DNA of 64,000 nt from Chlorophyllum brunneum (GCA_963576785.1 OY756140.1:3658001-3722000); one strand, 5' to 3'. Counted from the first letter of the stretch, positions 45,636 through 56,720 are shown. The notes: generated by a model from the sequence alone, not told the origin. Translations and numbers: made by a program.

Positions 45636-45999
45636 TTTTTTTTTTTTTTTTAATCAACAATTTATATAGTGGTGCTCAAACATAGTCCATGTGTACATAC
45701 ATACAAAGATAGAATGTACAGAATGTTCAGAGCAAGGAAAGTAGACTAAATGTACACTAACCCCACAAGACTCGACACCATCTAGTGCATACACTAGAGA
45801 GATGTTTGGTACCTAAGTTGAATGGAGTGAAAAGGAATGAGAGGAATTCGGAGAGAGAGAGAGTAAAAGAGAGAAAATGATAGAAAGGAACTATCGACTT
45901 GCAAACACAAGGGAGAACAACGAACAGTACTAGCATGTAGGAGGGCTTTTGCCCAGACACCACGAGGATGATGGACATTGAATGAAGACTATATAAAAA

Positions 46000-46760
46000 T
46001 AGTAGATGAGTGAGAAAAGGAGAGATAGAGAAATGGGAATGAAGTCCATAACCGGGAGAGCATAAGGAAAAAGAAAAAGAAAAGGATTCACACAGGCACA
46101 GACCCAAACCTCTGATGGACTTGATGACGATGTAGTGGGAGTATTGAACCAGTGTGGAAACGAGGGCAATCAGGCTCTGGGGGGAAGCTGAATGTGGTGG
46201 GGTTATGACACAAGAAGTTGACTAGTGTCTTGATGGTGTCGATGCCGAAATGATGATCGAAGTTGTTGCAACAATAGAGAATGTGTGACCTAGTCTGGAC
46301 CATTTGATTGCCACAGTGGTGGCATGATAAGTCCTCATTGGGGAAGAACCTAAGTCAGTATTCCCCAATTGGGGCATGGTATAGGATGGCACAACATGCT
46401 CTTGCAAAAAGCTGTGACTGGTAACCACATTCTCGTATCCAGGGACTGGATTTGATGTGCGACGGTAAAGCAGAGACCCTATTTGCTCGCACCAGGAGGT
46501 GAAGGAAGGAGCTACCGATGTATTTTTTGAATCCAAACATGGCTTGCCATGTATGAACGGCTCGTTTGGCAGACTTCTTGCATAAGTAGTCTATGAAGTT
46601 AGGGACTCAGTGATTTCGACCCCGGTTAGGCCAGGCAACTGTTTGAATCCAATTGTGCGTGGCTTTTTGTATACCATATTTACACTTTGATGGAGTGTGG
46701 TAGAACAATAGGCAGTGTTGGTCAGACTTGTTGAACCAAGTCAGGAGAGTCTTTGATATA
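46000..46760 (-). pseudogene. LINE-2 ORF2 C-terminal domain
   Basis: QTRSHILYCCNNFDHHFGID and FKKYIGSSFLHLL parallel the C-terminal domain of the first LINE copy. The terminal His of the C-H-C motif is replaced (Y-C-C). Frames are broken. Confidence 0.7.
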
Positions 46761-46771
46761 AGGATAGACTG

Positions 46772-47290
46772 TCACTGGCAGGAGTGCAGTGAGCAATCAA
46801 GTAGGAGCCGAGAGGCTGTGAGGGAGTCAGTGAACACATGTATGTGTTTGATCTGGTCATAGTCGTCAGTGGCAAGTACCTTGGTGATTCCCAGGTACTG
46901 TGCGACCAGTTCGGTGTCAGTCAACGTTGTTCCTCCGAGTCTCTTCATGATAGAGCTCCCTCCATCTAAGTGTCGAATAGTGGCTGCCGCTGTGAACTGG
47001 CTAGCAAGCAGGTTAGGGTTGGGGTGGACCAAGCTGTCCATGCCAATAATAATGGACTTGAAGTCCGTCGTCGCATTTGTTGTAACATCATCCCAAAGTG
47101 TCTTCGAGAGGTAGGGGTTGTCCTGGTTGAATCCTATAAAAGATACATTAGCAGGGAAACAGTCAAGTAGCCTACGTCTGGGCCAGACAGATTTAGAAAC
47201 AGAGTTAAAGTGTTCTATATACCGAGTCTCGGGGGTGGGGCACACAACGTCTATCACAGCTCCAAGTGTCTTCTTCTTCTGAATCTCCAT
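46772..47290 (-). pseudogene. LINE-2 RNase H domain
   Basis: CPTPETRYIEHFNSVSKSVW, IIGMDSLVHPN, TDTELVAQYLGI and HVFTDSLTASRLL give the D, E, D order. The frame is open over 172 codons and continues from a preceding stop at the RT end. Confidence 0.85.
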
Positions 47291-47337
47291 GAAATTCTTG
47301 ATGTGAAGTCAGTGTGGGGAAGAATGATACTCTTTTG

Positions 47338-49296
47338 TCAATCTTGCCAACACATGTTCATCGTCCAACGTGCAAAGCCTCGACGTTTGTTGTTCAGCCA
47401 ACTTTCGGAGATGGAGTTTGATGGGCATGAGTCCCCCGAGGGACTCGACACTGCCAGTAGGAGATGTACAGAAGGCCCCAGTAATCTAGAGGGACATGCT
47501 TCACTGCATCTTGTTGAGGATTTCACAGGTCCCTTTAGTCCATGACTTGTCATGAAACCAAAGTCAGTATCCATATGTTGCTACCAGTATGACACATGAA
47601 TGGTATAATAATCTTTTATTACCAGGGGACAAACCATGTACGGAGTTCCCTAGCATTTTCATCGCCTTGATCATTAATACTGCCTTAGCAGAGTAATAGT
47701 GAACATGTTCCTTGAAGGTTAATATCCAGTCGAAGTAGAAACCGAGGTAACGCCAATAGGCTTTTGGCTTGAGAGGGGTGCGGCCAGTAGACAGTGGAGA
47801 TCCCAAGTCAATAGATGGATTGGAGTCCTGTCTTGCACGTGTGAAGTGGTAGACTTCAGACTTGCTGTGTTCAATTTCTAGGCCAAATTCATTCATGAGC
47901 CACTCTATTTCATGGTACATGTGTTGAAGGATTTCGACGTTCCATTCGAGAGACAGAGATTGCGCAACTAGGGTGCTGTTGTCTACAAAAGATAGGACAT
48001 CAAAGTCCCATCTGTTGTGGTGTTCCTCCATATGGACGTCAAAGATTTGAAGGAGGGGGGCAAGGTACAGGGCAGGGAGAATGGGACTCAAAGCTGAGCC
48101 TTGGCCTACTCCCACCACTGCGTCATATTCCGGGGAGCTTTTGTTGTTCCACCGGTAGGTAGTGCGGCATTCTTTGAGGTAATTGTTGAAGAACACCGCA
48201 ACTTGAGGGGAAAATCCCTGTCAACCCATTATGTCGATAAGGAGGTTGTGGTTGAGGGAGGGGAAGAATTGGGCAACATTGAATGCGAGAACCAATGTCT
48301 TCTTCTTCTTTGTCCAAGCTCCCGGATAATGTGAGTTAGAAAGAGTCCTGCGTCCTCAGTGGATCATTGTCGGATGGCTCCTAGTTGGTGAGGGTGGAGA
48401 ACCTTGAATTTCACCACCTCGAATTGAAGTCATTTGGCTAGCATTTTTTCTATTAACTTGCCAAGTGTATTGAGTATGACAATCGGTCTGAACACCTTTG
48501 GGGTGGAGTAGTTGGGTTTGTTGGGTTTGGGGATAATAACCGACATTGACTTTTTGAAATGCGCAGGCCAGTGTCCAAGGGATAAACATACATGACTGAT
48601 TCTGAGGAGGAGATCAGCGCAGGTGTCAATGGTGGCAATCTGTTTGAGGTGGGACCAGGATATGTGGTCGGGGCCGGAGGAAGAAGAATTCGAGGTATCC
48701 TTGAGTGATTCTATCATCTCAAGAAGAGAGAAATCCACCCAAGTCCTATTCTCCATCCCAATTGACAGAGGAAGTTCATCTAAGACAGCCATGTTAACTG
48801 GTCTATTGTGGGCCACATTATAATGTTGGTCAAGGGCCGTTCACAGGCTGTTCATAGTGAGACAAGGCCGGCCATTGTGGCAAATGGCTTCCGTAGCCGG
48901 AAGCGCGCATGCTTTGACCCATGGCATCAGATCCCATGGACGTTTATTATCAACTGAGATTTCTTGGACCTTCTTGTCAAAATAAGCTCTTTTTGTTTTT
49001 CTCGTGGTCTTGCGAAAGGCATTCCATTTGTGCTTGTTCTTGTGGTCCATGCGGTGTGTTGCAAGAGTAGTAGAGCACTCCTCGTTCTACCAGATTTTGG
49101 ACCTAGTGGTGATCTTGGTTTTCTTTGCATTGCAATTCCAGGATCTGTCAAATAAGCCTCCCAATTCAGCAACAGCTCTCTCCCGCTCGTCCATGTTATT
49201 CATCGGCCAGTTCTTGGTGTTAATTCCTTCCATGATATCCATCAGGAACTTGGTTTCCTCTTTTGATTCTTTGGGAATTGTCAATCTCTCAATGAT
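47338..49296 (-). pseudogene. LINE-2 reverse transcriptase
   Basis: From 49,296 down: KNKHKWNAFRKTTRK, GPDHISWSHLK, FKKSMSVIIPKPNKPN, VLAFNVAQFFPSLNH (motif A Asn), GVGQGSALSPIL, LSFVDNSTLVAQS (motif C D-N) and WRYLGFYFDW. Breaks at 48,196 and 48,430 are stops or indels. The RT would perform target-primed reverse transcription. Confidence 0.85.
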
Positions 49297-49590
49297 TGTT
49301 ATGACCTTAGTCTCTGACTCAGGTTGCAAGCCTTTGGATAAAGGAAAGGAAGTAGAGAAAGGAAGAAGGGATGATACGATTGGTAAAGTGTAAGGAATAC
49401 ATCAAGTATTACTACACTTTATATACTAGTGGTAACGGATAATAATAAGGGAGACGAGTAAACGAGTCAGATGGGAGGCATAGCCTTTAGGGGTGAAACA
49501 GGGAGTGAAACAAGAAGTGAGACAAGTATGAGGAGGCCCGAGGTAACGGGTGCAAGATAGGAATGAACGGTCTATCTATAGTTCGTAACA
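49297..49590 (-). repeat. gypsy-2 3' LTR
   Basis: 294 bp, tgttatgacc...gttcgtaaca. The adjacent atacctccctttc at 49,591-49,603 is the complement of the polypurine tract. On the element strand the LTR has a TATA-like tatataaagtg. Confidence 0.93.
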
Positions 49591-49698
49591 ATACCTCCCT
49601 TTCAAGCTTCATGTCCTCATGATGCGTATTACTGTAAAGGTCCATTGTAAAGTAAAGCATATGGAATTTGGGAGAAGGTAGGAAAACGCGATGAGCAT

Positions 49699-49739
49699 TT
49701 ACTCGTTCATAGGCACGGCCACTCCCAGAGCTCTGGCCA
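49699..49739 (-). pseudogene. gypsy-2 third ORF, C-terminal end beyond copia-3
   Basis: After removal of copia-3 and one agtcc copy, the frame from 55,833 continues LARALGVAVPMNE and stops at 49,699-49,701. It aligns with the end of the gypsy-3 ORF (LVNALHKEQDNK-stop). Confidence 0.65.
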
Positions 49740-49744
49740 AGTCC

Positions 49745-50316
49745 TGTTGAGGAAACGACCGTAACGAGTTGTTTGCTGGGGGCAGCAGTAAACACAGTGG
49801 GAGAGAACGTAGGGTCTACTCACCGAGATAATAAGCTTCTATCTGATACCTGTAGTAAGGTAATTCGGATAGACAGATATTATTGATAAAGCAGTCAACG
49901 TCAGTTGAATAGAGGCTAAAGTCGATGAGATCGATTGAGGTGTTGTACTCAAGGAGATAGGCAATGGTGAAGAAGTTGTTCGATTGAACAAGATGCAGAA
50001 CTTAGGTCTGCTACATGGGGTTTATATACATATTGTAACATAGACGAGTCATACTACATAAAATACTAGCATTGCATGGATTGTTCCTTATGACTCTCTT
50101 TAACTGTGGCGTAGTGCCTGCGGAGTACTGCGGAACGTAGTATCTAGTCATTGGTACTATGTAGAATAATCTATCAAGTACTTATGACTCTCATCGTATG
50201 CAGAGCAATTCATAGGAAGTTACTACGGAATGAAGTTACTGGAAAGTAACAGATCAGTCTATTATTATCATAATGACTTCATAGTCTATTTCTAGAATAT
50301 GTCCGAAACTTCAACA
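49745..50316 (-). repeat. copia-3 3' LTR
   Basis: tgttgaggaa...cttcaaca. Aligns end to end with the copia-2 LTRs in reverse complement, with the TATA-like tatacatattg region near 50,024. Retains more CpG than copia-2. Confidence 0.92.
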
Positions 50317-50350
50317 CTCCTCCTTGCTCTGTATTGATATAGAGTTTTAA

Positions 50351-51691
50351 TCACTCAAACGTCAAGCCAAGGCGAGGTCGGAATAGATTGAATTTAATTT
50401 TGTCTAAATTCTTTGTGAGAATATCAGCAGGATTTTCAGTGCCTTTCACAGAGAATATTTCAATCTTTCCATCTTCTACCAAATCACGGATGTAATGGTA
50501 TTTGACGTCGACGTGTTTTGATCGTTTTTCTGTTACTGGATTCTTGGCCCAAAATATTGAACCCTCATTATCACCAAAGAGATAAGGGGCTAATGATTGG
50601 ATACCAATTTCTTCCAACAAATTGACAGTCCAAACAAGTTGTCGACTGCAATCTGACAAAGCCATATATTCGGCTTTGGTGGAAGATAATGCAACAGTTT
50701 TCTGTTTCCTACTTAACCAAGCGATAGCTCCGCTGGCTAACAAACAGAAATATCCAGTTACAGATTTACGACTAATTGGATCACCAGCCCAATCAGAGTC
50801 GGAAAAGGCATTCAGGCCTTGCATAGAACTTCCATTATAGGTAATTCTATATTTGCGAGTAGCATTAAGATACTTTAGCAAATGTAAGCCTGCATTGTAA
50901 TGTGCTTTAGTTGGATTGGTCATATGTTGTGACAATTTGACAGTGGCAAAAGCTATGTCGGGCCGACTGCCTATCATCAGATACATAACTGATCCTACTA
51001 ATTGTTGATACCTCTTTATGAAGTCAGGTGTCGCTTTTCCTGTATTGGATTTGAAGATAAATCCATTTGGTAATGGTATTTCTTCCTTTCCAATTATATT
51101 AAATCGATCAAGAACTTTTCCTAGATAATCTATTTGGTCTAGGGTAATTGATCGGTTTATAGGATTTCGCGAAATCTTCATACCAAGGAACTCTTTGGTT
51201 GGACCAAGATCTCGGCATTCCCATTTCTTCATAAAGAGTGCTCGCTTCTCATATAGAAGTCTAGAGCCTCTAATTCCGATGAACATTGAGTCATCTACAT
51301 AGACAAGAGCTATAATAAGCTCTTTGGTTTCAGGGTCGTAGTAATAATAGACTCCAGCATCTAGTTTGGATTGGACAAATCCTAGGTTGGTCATTGACTT
51401 AGTCAATTCCTTCCACCATTGTCGTCCAGATTGCTTTAATCCATAAATGGCTCGGTTTAATTTCCAAACCAAATTACCACGACCTGTATTGAAACCTTCT
51501 GGAAGTTCCATATAGAGTTCTTCATCCAGTTTTCCATAGAGATAAGCAGTTTTAACATCTAAACTGAGTATCTCCCAATCATTGAGGGCAGCGACTGCAA
51601 ATATGAGTCGTGCTGTCTCATAATGGACTACTGGTGAAAATAGTTCATCGTAATTGATTCCCTCTATCTGAGAGAATCCTTTTGCTACTAG
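50351..51691 (-). CDS. copia-3 reverse transcriptase and RNase H (intact frame)
   Basis: Open from the codon after the UGA at 51,694 to the stop at 50,351: LVAKGFSQIEGINYDELFSP, LDVKTAYLYGKLDEELYMEL, YGLKQSGRQWWKEL, LVYVDDSMFIG (intact YVDD), FLGMKISRN, VMYLMIGSRPDIAFA, VALSSTKAEYMAL and HVDVKYHYIRD. RNase H E is shifted (S-S-T-K-A-E). The first Met is 60 codons in (51,511), so the RT N-terminus can be made only by reading through the UGA. About 446 residues. Confidence 0.88.
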   Translation of the reverse strand, partial: LVAKGFSQIEGINYDELFSPVVHYETARLIFAVAALNDWEILSLDVKTAYLYGKLDEELYMELPEGFNTGRGNLVWKLNRAIYGLKQSGRQWWKELTKSMTNLGFVQSKLDAGVYYYYDPETKELIIALVYVDDSMFIGIRGSRLLYEKRALFMKKWECRDLGPTKEFLGMKISRNPINRSITLDQIDYLGKVLDRFNIIGKEEIPLPNGFIFKSNTGKATPDFIKRYQQLVGSVMYLMIGSRPDIAFATVKLSQHMTNPTKAHYNAGLHLLKYLNATRKYRITYNGSSMQGLNAFSDSDWAGDPISRKSVTGYFCLLASGAIAWLSRKQKTVALSSTKAEYMALSDCSRQLVWTVNLLEEIGIQSLAPYLFGDNEGSIFWAKNPVTEKRSKHVDVKYHYIRDLVEDGKIEIFSVKGTENPADILTKNLDKIKFNLFRPRLGLTFE

Positions 51692-51694
51692 TCA
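51692..51694 (-). other. in-frame UGA with CUAG context, copia-3 pol
   Basis: The only stop in the frame between 55,150 and 50,351. Context GCT-TGA-CTA-GTA. The frame is unbroken on both sides (1,152 and 446 codons) and joins integrase to RT. UGA-CUA is the known efficient readthrough context, used for example for peroxisomal isoforms in fungi. Confidence 0.85.
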
Positions 51695-54600
51695 AGCACG
51701 GTATTGACCGTCTGATTTGGGTGTGAAGACCCATCTATTTTTGACAGCTTTTCTTCTAGGCGGAAGTTTGGCTAAGTCATAAACATGTCTTTCTTTGAGT
51801 GAATTTAACTCTTCTAAGCACGCTTTCCACCATTTAGATTTCTCTTCTGATGGTAGTCGATTTAGATCCTTGAAAGAAATAGGAACTAATGGTGATTCGA
51901 CTTTTTGAGCGCACAGATAATCGATCATCCCTACTCCTCCTTCTCTGCATAAGTCTTCTAATGTAGAAGCTTCATGCTGAGAACGTCTATCGATTATTCC
52001 AGGTTTGGAAGCCTCTGATCGAATTTGTCTAACAAGTCTACTTGTAGAACTTGTTAATTTCGACTTAGGAGGTTGGAACATCTCATAGTCCTGGAGTATT
52101 TTGGTCGGATGCTTGGTAGAACCATAGAAGTTTCCTGGACGTTCAGGTACTTTTCTGGTTCTTTGCAGTCTCTGAGGTATTTCAGGAACTGGTATTTGAT
52201 CCGAGTGACCTCGTGGTACAGAAGGACCAGCATCCCGATCATCTTCGACAGGGGTATAGGGTATGAATGGTTGTACATCCGGATCATCTCTTAGAGAAGG
52301 CAGATGGTTCGGACCTTCAGGGTGATTAGGTAGATCAGTATAAGATAATCCATCACTGTCATCGTCTTCTGGTGTTTGTGCTTCTCTTGGTGGAAAGAGA
52401 ATGTTTTGCACAATACCATCCCACTCCTCCTGAACATCAGTATCGATATTTGGTGCTTTTCCCTTTCCTTTATTCTTTTTAGGTTCAGGGAAAGGAGTTG
52501 GAATTCGTCCATGTACAGATCTATAAGTTCTATCTTCCGGAGAACTTCCGGTAGAAGTTCGGGGAATAGGACTTGGTGATTTATCAATAGGTAAACCAGT
52601 AGATGGATCTGGAGCATGGAAGACAATAACTTCCGAAGGTGTACTTCGAGAAGTAGAAGATGATGGTTGGTTCATCCGTTCTTCTCGCTTATTCCCAACA
52701 CATTTAGGGAAGTGTTCTTCGCTGAATATGGCTGTTGGAGATGTATAGATTACATTTCCATTTAGGTGCCTCATGAAACAATAGTTTTTCCTGTCTGATG
52801 TCCAACCAAGGAAAATCATGAGTTCTGACTTCGCTGTTAGTTTATTGTCTCTTATCTCTTTTGGGAGAAAGACATAAGCACTGCAGCCAAAGACTCTCTC
52901 TTTGGAGATGTCTGGAATCTTCTGATTCAACACTTCATAAGGTGTTTTCCACATGAGCCGTGATACCAGTGTTTTATTATAGATATGTATTGCATGATCT
53001 ATAGAAAATTCCCACCAACCATCAGGAATACAAGCATGATGCCGCATGGCTTCTGCTTTATCCATTAGAGTTCGGTTTAAGCGTTCCGCTCGACCATTTT
53101 GTTGGTGTATGTGTGGTGCACTAGTCTCATGTATGATCCCTAATGAGCGCAAATGAGATTGCAACTCATCAGTTGCATACTCTCCTCCTCTATCAGTGCA
53201 GAGGTATTTTAATTTAGTCTCATATTGAGTCTGAATTAGTACAATGAAATTTTTCATTTCTTCTGCTGCTTCTGATTTCTTATGGAGGAAGTGAATCCAT
53301 CCATGAGAGGAAAAGTCGTCCATTATGGTCATGACCCATTTATATTTATAGTAAGAAAGAATCGGAAGTTCAACTAAATCCGAGTGTATTCTTTCGAATG
53401 GACGCTTTGCATATGTAGGGTTCTCTCTAAAGAGTTTTTGGTGCATTTTTCCCTTGGCACAACCGTCACAGACTGGTTTTTGCTCGGGAATTCGCACCGG
53501 AGTAAACCCAATCGTATTTTTCTCAAAGTGATTGAGGATATGATTAGAGGGATGTCCTAATCTCGCATGTACAACTTTGTAGCCAACGATCGGATCCGCA
53601 GTCATAGCTGCTTGTTCCGAATGTACAATTTTTGTGTTAACAAAATGTAAAGTAGTATTGCGACTTGCTGAAGGATATGCTTGAAGAATAGCATTTCCTT
53701 CGCTATCAACTACTACTGATTTGTTGGCATCTGTTCTAACAGTTTTGCCATCCTGGCATAACTGTCCCACTGACATTAGTCGTTCAGAGGTTCCTTTTAG
53801 AAGGAAGACTGGATATATTAATATCTGCATTGGTTGAACGCTGTCAGTCTTTCCGTTATAGACTCTATGCTTAAGCATAACTGCACCAAGACCAACCGCA
53901 TTAAGGTAGGGGCTTTGAGCTCCTACAGTCTTAATTGGGATTGAAACTTCGAGTTCTTCGAAGTTGATGAAGTCTTCTGCATAAGGGGTATAATGACATG
54001 ATGCCCCTGAGTCTAATAACCATACGTCACTATATTCTTCTAGTGGCATTATGCTTTGATCATTGCTTAGCGATCGAGATCTTAATTGATCCGGTACTCT
54101 TAAATACTGATCGGGCATGCGCGTGGAGAAACAAGAAAATTGAGAAGTATTAAAACACTTCTCATTCATCGATTCGCACAAAGAAAATACATGATTATGG
54201 GATCCTAAAGATCCCGATTGCGTATTTACATGCCTGGCCCCCGACGTCCTTTCCCCTTGCCCTTGCCCTTCTTCTTGCGAAGACGGCCGGTCGGCATATT
54301 GGTGACAGGACTGTGTATCAGGGTTAGTAAGAGTATCTGAGATCGAGTTGATCACGTACCCAGCTCCTCCCTTCTTCTTGAAGTCGCTCCCATAGTCGGT
54401 CGACAAGAGTCCGAGTGACACCTCAGATTGAGGTGCCGAAGCAAAGGGTTCGGACTTCGGAGACTTCGGGAGAGGCCCAGAAGAGGGTCCTGCGACATTC
54501 GCAGGGTTCCTGGGGTCGCGGATGTCATAGGCGACATCCTGAGCCGGCGCCATGAGGTCATCGACCTCCTTCTCGCTCTCAAGCCGTTTGAAGGCTTCGT

Positions 54601-55150
54601 CTACCAACACTGAAAGTGTGGCAGGATGCCTATCAGCGGTCTTGTTCTTCTGAGTAAGAGAGAATCTCTTACTCTGGAATCGCTCCGTTGGAGGGGAGGC
54701 CCGAGGAAGAGGAGGGAACTCCTCTTCGTAGGTCCTAACGGCTGGAGCTACTATTTCCTCCGGAGGAGGAAGGTAGTATGGCCGAACCTCTCCGGGTTCA
54801 AGCGAGTCGCCCCGGGTGACAGAGTCCATGCTTGGGATCTTTACCACATGATGCATAACCAAATTGAGTTTATTCCCAAATTTGGGAGAAATCAATAAGG
54901 CGTATGGCGAACCATGCGGTAAGAGAAAAGCAAATCGGACGCGAGTCGCGTTAATATCGGGGTTACTATTTTTAGTGAACCATTTGCTTACCCTCGTGTG
55001 TCCCTCACAGGTACAACCTGGGGGGTGACCAGAAGGAACCGAAGGTGCACTGGGTGGTGTCACCAATCGTCCCTGTTGGGCACGGGGGTGAGAGACCTCG
55101 TGCATCCGTCGATCATAACGATCGAGGGCACGTTTCTTCGCCATTTGCAT
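51695..55150 (-). CDS. copia-3 gag linker, protease and integrase (intact frame)
   Basis: 1,152 codons from MQMAKKRALDRYDRR to the UGA. Residues about 30-340 are the unknown linker (CTCEGHTRVSKWFTKNSN; Ser/Pro-rich). Protease active site VWLLDSGASCHYTPY is near residue 380. The zinc region HARLGHPSNHIL...VCDGCAKGK is near 540-580. The integrase core follows with MTIMDDFSS, CTDRGGEYATDEL and HQQNGRAERLNRT. Then a Pro/Ser-rich linker with PDVQPFIPYTP and the RT entry VKNRWVFTPKSDGQYRA. All catalytic residues are present. The Met at 55,150 is probably internal to the original polyprotein. Confidence 0.9.
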
Positions 55151-55177
55151 GGGCGAAGGACCAGTGACGTGGTCGCG

Positions 55178-55620
55178 CTAGGTAGTCACCTGTTGGATCC
55201 GCAGTGAGTTTTCGAGGAGGGCGGTGAAACATAAGTTTCGTGCTTCAGCACACACCTTTTTCTCGAGCTCAGCACGAGTGTTCTCTCGTGCCTGCTGGAC
55301 CTTCTTGGGATTAACCCAAGTAAGAGGCTTTGGTCTCTCACTCACTAGTACACAAGTGGTTGGAGGAGCGGGAGCGGGAACGGGTCGAGGCGCGTCCATG
55401 CGCCTCATCAGGTCGAAGGGGGTCATCCCCGGACCAGTGAAGCGACGGACCGCCGGTTCTGTGGCAGTGGCAAAGCCCGCCATGGCTTCCGCCATGTGGG
55501 CCTGGGGTTTACCCTGGTGCTTCTTGGGCTTCTTCTTCTTCTGGATGTTAATCCAGGTAGGAGAAGGGGGAGAAGGCTGAGGAGGCTGCCCACTTGGATT
55601 GGCAGTTAGCAGTTGCTGCG
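55178..55620 (-). pseudogene. copia-3 gag C-terminal fragment
   Basis: In the pol frame, NPSGQPP, TWINIQKKKKPKK, VRRFTGPGMTPFDLMRR and RNLCFTALLENSLRIQQ match copia-2 at 29,550-29,990. A TAG at 55,178-55,180 (TGG in copia-2) separates it from the pol frame. The preceding gag is deleted. Confidence 0.85.
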
Positions 55621-55627
55621 AAGGAGG

Positions 55628-55827
55628 CTTGTGGAGTACTGTGGAACGTAGTATCTAGTCATTGGTACTATGTAGAATAATCTATCAAGTACTTATGACT
55701 CTTATTGTATGCAGAGCAACTCATAGGAAGTTACTACGGAATGAAGTTACTGGAAAGTAACGGATCAGTCTATTATTATCATAATGACTTCATAGTCTAT
55801 TTCTAGAATATGTCCGAAACTTCAACA
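55628..55827 (-). repeat. copia-3 5' LTR remnant (200 bp)
   Basis: Matches the last 200 plus-strand bases of the 49,745-50,316 LTR, up to cttcaaca, with about five transitions. It is fused at about 55,628 to gag linker sequence, marking the deletion joint. Confidence 0.88.
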
Positions 55828-55832
55828 AGTCC

Positions 55833-56623
55833 TTCTTGTTTCCTTCGATGAGAGGTGCTTTGTCGACATGTCTTAAGCCAATCTAGAGGGGTTCGTGTGG
55901 CAGTCCTTCTATGAACAGGAAGTGGGTGTGATTATTGTACATGGTGTTATCGTTGGTGTGGTTGCTTAAGAGTTTATGCACTATGCCCCTCCAATATTCG
56001 TTGTCCTTTTCACCTTCCGATTTTAACGTGTTATACCCTTGCGGTGGATGGAAGGTCATGGGTATGATAGGGGGTACTACTGTGGTGAGGATGGTTTGGA
56101 GGTGGGCTACTTCTTCTTCGATGTTGGGGTGAAGTAGTTGGTCGGCGGCTGTTGCTTCTTGTGTCTTTTGTTCGCATTTATGACAGATGTGATGTTGGAT
56201 GGGGAACGGGTCGTTACTAACAAGTAGTCGGTTAACGATATGGTGGGAGAGATTGTCTGTACTCCTTGACTCGTACGTATTGAGTTGTTCGGCTAGGGCT
56301 ACGAGGATGCTGTGCATCCGAGCTCGCATATTGGATATGACAATGAGTTGTAGGTCATCATTGATCTCATATAAGTGTCTCTCCAATTGGTCTCTCCTTC
56401 CTTCATCGATGATGAACTGGTTGAGTCTCGGAGTGGCGTTGGATAAGGTGTCCATTATTTTAGATGCGCCTTCTTGGGTTGCTTTCATTGCTGCACCTAA
56501 TAGTATCATGGTGTCGACTAGGGTTTCTCCTTCCACGAGTTCCTCGTGGCTGGTTCTTTCTGGGACGAGTTCATCGAATTCTTTGAGGTAGGGGTATGGA
56601 GTAAGTTGGCGTTCAGCGGGCAT
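55833..56623 (-). pseudogene. gypsy-2 third ORF (unknown conserved protein)
   Basis: MPAERQLTPYPYLKEFDELV starts 246 codons downstream of integrase, followed by helical sequence (LGAAMKATQEGASKIMDTL, RRDQLERHLYEINDDLQLIV), HHICHKCEQKTQE, IPMTFHPPQGYNTLKSEG and EYWRGIVHKLLSNHTND. At 55,883 a TAG stands where gypsy-3 has Trp. The frame then continues IGLRHVDKAPLIEGNKKD to the copia-3 joint. No domain recognised and no transmembrane segment. Possibly an accessory protein; the function is unknown. Confidence 0.7.
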
Positions 56624-56720
56624 GGTGTGTTATGAAGATAGTTGGCGAAGTCAAGGGTGAAATGGATGCAGCGAGTGATGCATTGAGTGTAGTGGTTGCT
56701 TGGAATGCGAGATCTGTTGT

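Larger units (their letters stand above)
49745..55827 (-). mobile_element. copia-3: young Ty1/copia element with deleted gag N-terminus
   Basis: 3' LTR 49,745-50,316 (572 bp), a purine tract complement (ctcctccttgctc), pol 55,150-50,351, part of gag linker 55,620-55,178, then directly a 200 bp remnant of the 5' LTR ending at 55,827. Duplication agtcc at 49,740-49,744 and 55,828-55,832. Same family as copia-2. The 5' LTR start, primer-binding site, leader and gag N-terminus (about 1.3 kb in copia-2 terms) are missing. Pol is nearly intact. Confidence 0.92.

Noticed and set aside
55833..56623. gypsy-2 third ORF as a retroviral-type env
   Set aside because: No signal peptide, furin-like site or transmembrane helix is visible. 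The HHICHKCEQ motif is not conserved in gypsy-3.
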